From contig JAEOTO010000021.1 of assembly GCA_016839805.1 (NCBI GenBank), positions 1 to 35,278 on the forward strand: a stretch of 35,278 nucleotides of DNA, read 5' to 3'. Source of the stretch: Candidatus Hermodarchaeota archaeon (lineage in GTDB: Archaea; Asgardarchaeota; Hermodarchaeia; Hermodarchaeales; Hermodarchaeaceae). The number at the start of each line of letters is the position of its first letter. Position 1 is the first letter of the stretch. Both the position numbers and the translations under genes were made by a program. The notes beneath the pieces were generated by a model. The model did not search any database, had not been told where the DNA came from, and was given only the letters and a program-made list of their open reading frames with translations. This document shows, in pieces, positions 33,294 to 35,278 of this stretch.

Positions 33294-33302
33294 CTTTTAT
33301 TT
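33294..33302 (-). promoter_or_regulatory. TATA-like element of dnaJ
   Basis: Reads AAATAAAAG on the minus strand, about 27 nt before the centre of the palindrome. This suggests dnaJ can be transcribed apart from dnaK. Confidence 0.4.
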
Positions 33303-33363
33303 GTTCTGCCAGTATGAACCTGATCTTTGAAAGACACAAAGAAAACGGATTCTACGAGCTAAT

Positions 33364-35268
33364 TTATTTCTTATCTTCGTCGTCGACGACTTCATATTCA
33401 GCGTCCACGACTTTCTTTTTTGATTTCTTCTTCTTTTTCTCAGGTTCTTCTGATGCTTCTTCTGGCGCTTTCGCTTGTGCTTGTTGACGCGCTTGTTCTT
33501 CTGCTACACGTTGGTACACTGCAGTACCCAATCCCTGTAGGACTTCTGTGAGTGTTTCCATCTCTTGTTTTGCTTTGGCAAGATCCTTGTCTTGAACGGC
33601 TTTTTCCAGTTGGTTCGCTGTCTCTTCGACCTTTTGCTTATCTTCCTCGCTGACCTTGTCACCGAGCTCTTTCAAGGTTTTTCGCGCAGTGTACACCATT
33701 GATTCAGCTTTGTTTAGCTCTTCAACTTCTTCTCGAAGTCGTGTATCTTCTTCTTCATACTTCTCAGCATCAGCAACCATCTTTTCCTTTTGATCATCAG
33801 TAAGTTTTGTTGAAGCTGAGATTGTGATTTTTTGCTCGTTCCCTGTTCCGAGGTCTTTCGCTTTAACGTGCAATATTCCATTCACATCGATATCAAAAGT
33901 AACTTCAATTTGAGGTACACCCATCGGTGCAGGTGGAATACCGGTGAGGTTGAACTGACCGAGAGAGATATTTTCGCTTGCACGAGTCCGTTCACCTTGA
34001 AGGACATGAATGGTCACAATGGTTTGCATATCACTAGCAGTACTGAATATCTGACTCCTTTCAACTGGAATAGTCGTATTCTTTTCAATGATGGGAGTCA
34101 TGATCTCACCTTTCGTTTCAACACCTAGCGAAAGAGGAGTGACATCAAGCAATAAGAGCTCCTTCACATCGCCTGTAATCACGCCACCTTGAATTGCGGC
34201 ACCCAAAGCAACTGCTTCCATTGGATCGACACCTCGTTCCGCTTTCTTGCCAATGAACTTCTCAACATATTGTCGCACAATCGGCATACGCGTGGGTCCG
34301 CCAATGAGTATAATTTTGTCCATTTCATTCGGACGGAGTTTTGCGTCATTGATTGCAGTTCGCATCGGACCATCACAACGATTGATGATGTCTCGTACTA
34401 AATCCTCAAGTTTTGCTCGCGTTAATTTTCGCTGAATGTGCTTTGGTCCTGTTTTATCTGCTGTTAAATAGGGGAGATTGATTTCAGATTCTAATACATT
34501 GGAGAGCTCGATTTTCGTCTTTTCAGCGGCTTCGAGTAATCGTCGCCAAGCAGTAGGATCATCGCGAAGATCCATGCCATATTCACCCTTGAACTCATCA
34601 GCTAACCAACTGGCCACAGCCAGATCCATATCCGTCCCACCAAGTTGTGTATCTCCAGAGGTAGCTACAACTTGGAAGATACCACTTCCTGTTTCCGGAT
34701 CTGGTCCAAATTCCATTATGGTGACATCAAGAGTGCCACCACCGAAGTCAAATACGAGAATTCGCAATTCTTGATCGAGCTTATCAATCCCAAATGCAAG
34801 TGATGCGGCAGTGGGTTCATTGATGAGACGAACCACCTCAAGTCCTGCGAGTTCACCAGCATCTTTGGTTGCTTGACGCTGATTGTCATTAAAATACGCA
34901 GGAACTGTGATAACTGCCTGTTTCACAGGTTCACCCAGAAACGCTTCAGAATCGGTTTTGATTTTCCTCAAAATAAATGAGGATAATTCCTCAGGAGTAA
35001 ATGTTTTATCACGAATCTTAATCTTTTTTCGCGTTCCCATTTTCCGTTTAACAGCTGTGACAGTTCCTTCTGGGTTGGCAACAGCCTGTCGTCGGGCAGG
35101 TTCACCCACTAATCGAGTCCCATCATCAGTGATGGCAATATAAGAGGGAAAAGCTTTTCCTGACACTGTGGGTCCTTCAGCACTTGGGATAATAACCGGG
35201 CGATCACCACGCATCACTGCTGCAGCAGAATTGCTTGTCCCCAGATCAATTCCAATTATTTTCACCAT
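33364..35268 (-). CDS. dnaK: Chaperone protein DnaK (Hsp70)
   Basis: A 634-residue Hsp70. N-terminal ATPase domain: [16 protein letters not shown] (phosphate-1), [44 protein letters not shown] (phosphate-2) and [12 protein letters not shown] (adenosine motif). Substrate-binding domain from about residue 370 ([20 protein letters not shown]), helical lid, then a charged tail rich in Lys and Glu/Asp. In the cytosol it binds unfolded proteins in an ATP cycle with DnaJ and GrpE. The start is near the window edge: ATG 35268 gives [13 protein letters not shown] 35274 and TTG 35277 are also in frame. grpE is not seen and may lie just upstream, outside the window. Confidence 0.96.
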   Translation of the reverse strand: MVKIIGIDLGTSNSAAAVMRGDRPVIIPSAEGPTVSGKAFPSYIAITDDGTRLVGEPARRQAVANPEGTVTAVKRKMGTRKKIKIRDKTFTPEELSSFILRKIKTDSEAFLGEPVKQAVITVPAYFNDNQRQATKDAGELAGLEVVRLINEPTAASLAFGIDKLDQELRILVFDFGGGTLDVTIMEFGPDPETGSGIFQVVATSGDTQLGGTDMDLAVASWLADEFKGEYGMDLRDDPTAWRRLLEAAEKTKIELSNVLESEINLPYLTADKTGPKHIQRKLTRAKLEDLVRDIINRCDGPMRTAINDAKLRPNEMDKIILIGGPTRMPIVRQYVEKFIGKKAERGVDPMEAVALGAAIQGGVITGDVKELLLLDVTPLSLGVETKGEIMTPIIEKNTTIPVERSQIFSTASDMQTIVTIHVLQGERTRASENISLGQFNLTGIPPAPMGVPQIEVTFDIDVNGILHVKAKDLGTGNEQKITISASTKLTDDQKEKMVADAEKYEEEDTRLREEVEELNKAESMVYTARKTLKELGDKVSEEDKQKVEETANQLEKAVQDKDLAKAKQEMETLTEVLQGLGTAVYQRVAEEQARQQAQAKAPEEASEEPEKKKKKSKKKVVDAEYEVVDDEDKK

Positions 35269-35278
35269 TTTCATCAAC

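Noticed and set aside
1..35278. CRISPR array, intact insertion sequence, rRNA or tRNA gene
   Set aside because: No regularly spaced repeats, no transposase frame and no conserved rRNA/tRNA sequence were found on reading the intergenic regions.

Overview
The window (about 43% G+C by eye) is a gene-dense piece of an archaeal genome. Several start codons lie 25-60 nt downstream of clear TATA boxes, Shine-Dalgarno motifs are common, and TTG and GTG starts are frequent. The gene set is archaeal and anaerobic in style: indolepyruvate:ferredoxin oxidoreductase (IorAB), an Lrp regulator, TldD/TldE, DUF84 and Mut7-C proteins. A Ras/Arf-like GTPase fused to a longin-like N-terminal domain, and a signal-peptide/TM/zinc-ribbon surface protein, point to an Asgard (Promethearchaeota) lineage. 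This is an inference from gene content; there is no rRNA in the window to prove it.

Layout. 1-686: the 3' end of a pyridine-nucleotide oxidoreductase with a degenerate GIY-YIG-like tail, then a small cysteine-containing protein. 706-4259: an amidohydrolase divergent from iorA-iorB. 4294-6388: three unrecognised or weakly recognised genes, including a possible PD-(D/E)XK nuclease. 6489-10987: a metallophosphatase/5'-nucleotidase, an ECF transporter S component, a branched-chain aminotransferase divergent from an Lrp regulator, and a DUF362 protein. 11127-13847: a small zinc-ribbon membrane protein, the longin-GTPase and an M32 carboxypeptidase. 13996-14146: an apparent IS605/TnpB-type omega RNA with no tnpB gene. 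14223-18809: a HisC/CobD-like aminotransferase, an FGGY sugar kinase and an M3 oligoendopeptidase. 18806-24477: a secreted clostripain-like pseudopeptidase, a glutamine synthetase, an SRPBCC protein and a radical SAM protein whose 5' end looks frame-disrupted. 24506-28111: two tandem paralogous zinc-ribbon proteins, a flavin-reductase-like protein divergent from a YaaH/SatP-type transporter, and a membrane protein. 28173-35268: a DUF84 NTPase, a Mut7-C RNase-like protein, TldD-TldE, and DnaJ-DnaK on the minus strand.

The common functional thread is amino-acid and peptide turnover. There are peptidases (M32, M3, TldD/TldE), aminotransferases (IlvE, HisC-like), 2-keto-acid oxidation (IorAB), nitrogen assimilation (glutamine synthetase) and an Lrp regulator. 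This fits a peptide- or amino-acid-using anaerobe.

The observations most worth a second look are: the orphan omega RNA and the 10-bp inverted repeat just after it, which covers the start of the next gene; the C11-family protein that has lost both catalytic-dyad residues; the longin-GTPase fusion; the zinc-ribbon paralogue pair; the palindrome between two back-to-back TATA boxes at 26815-26865; and the split 5' end of the radical SAM gene. No tRNA, rRNA, CRISPR array or intact transposon was seen.
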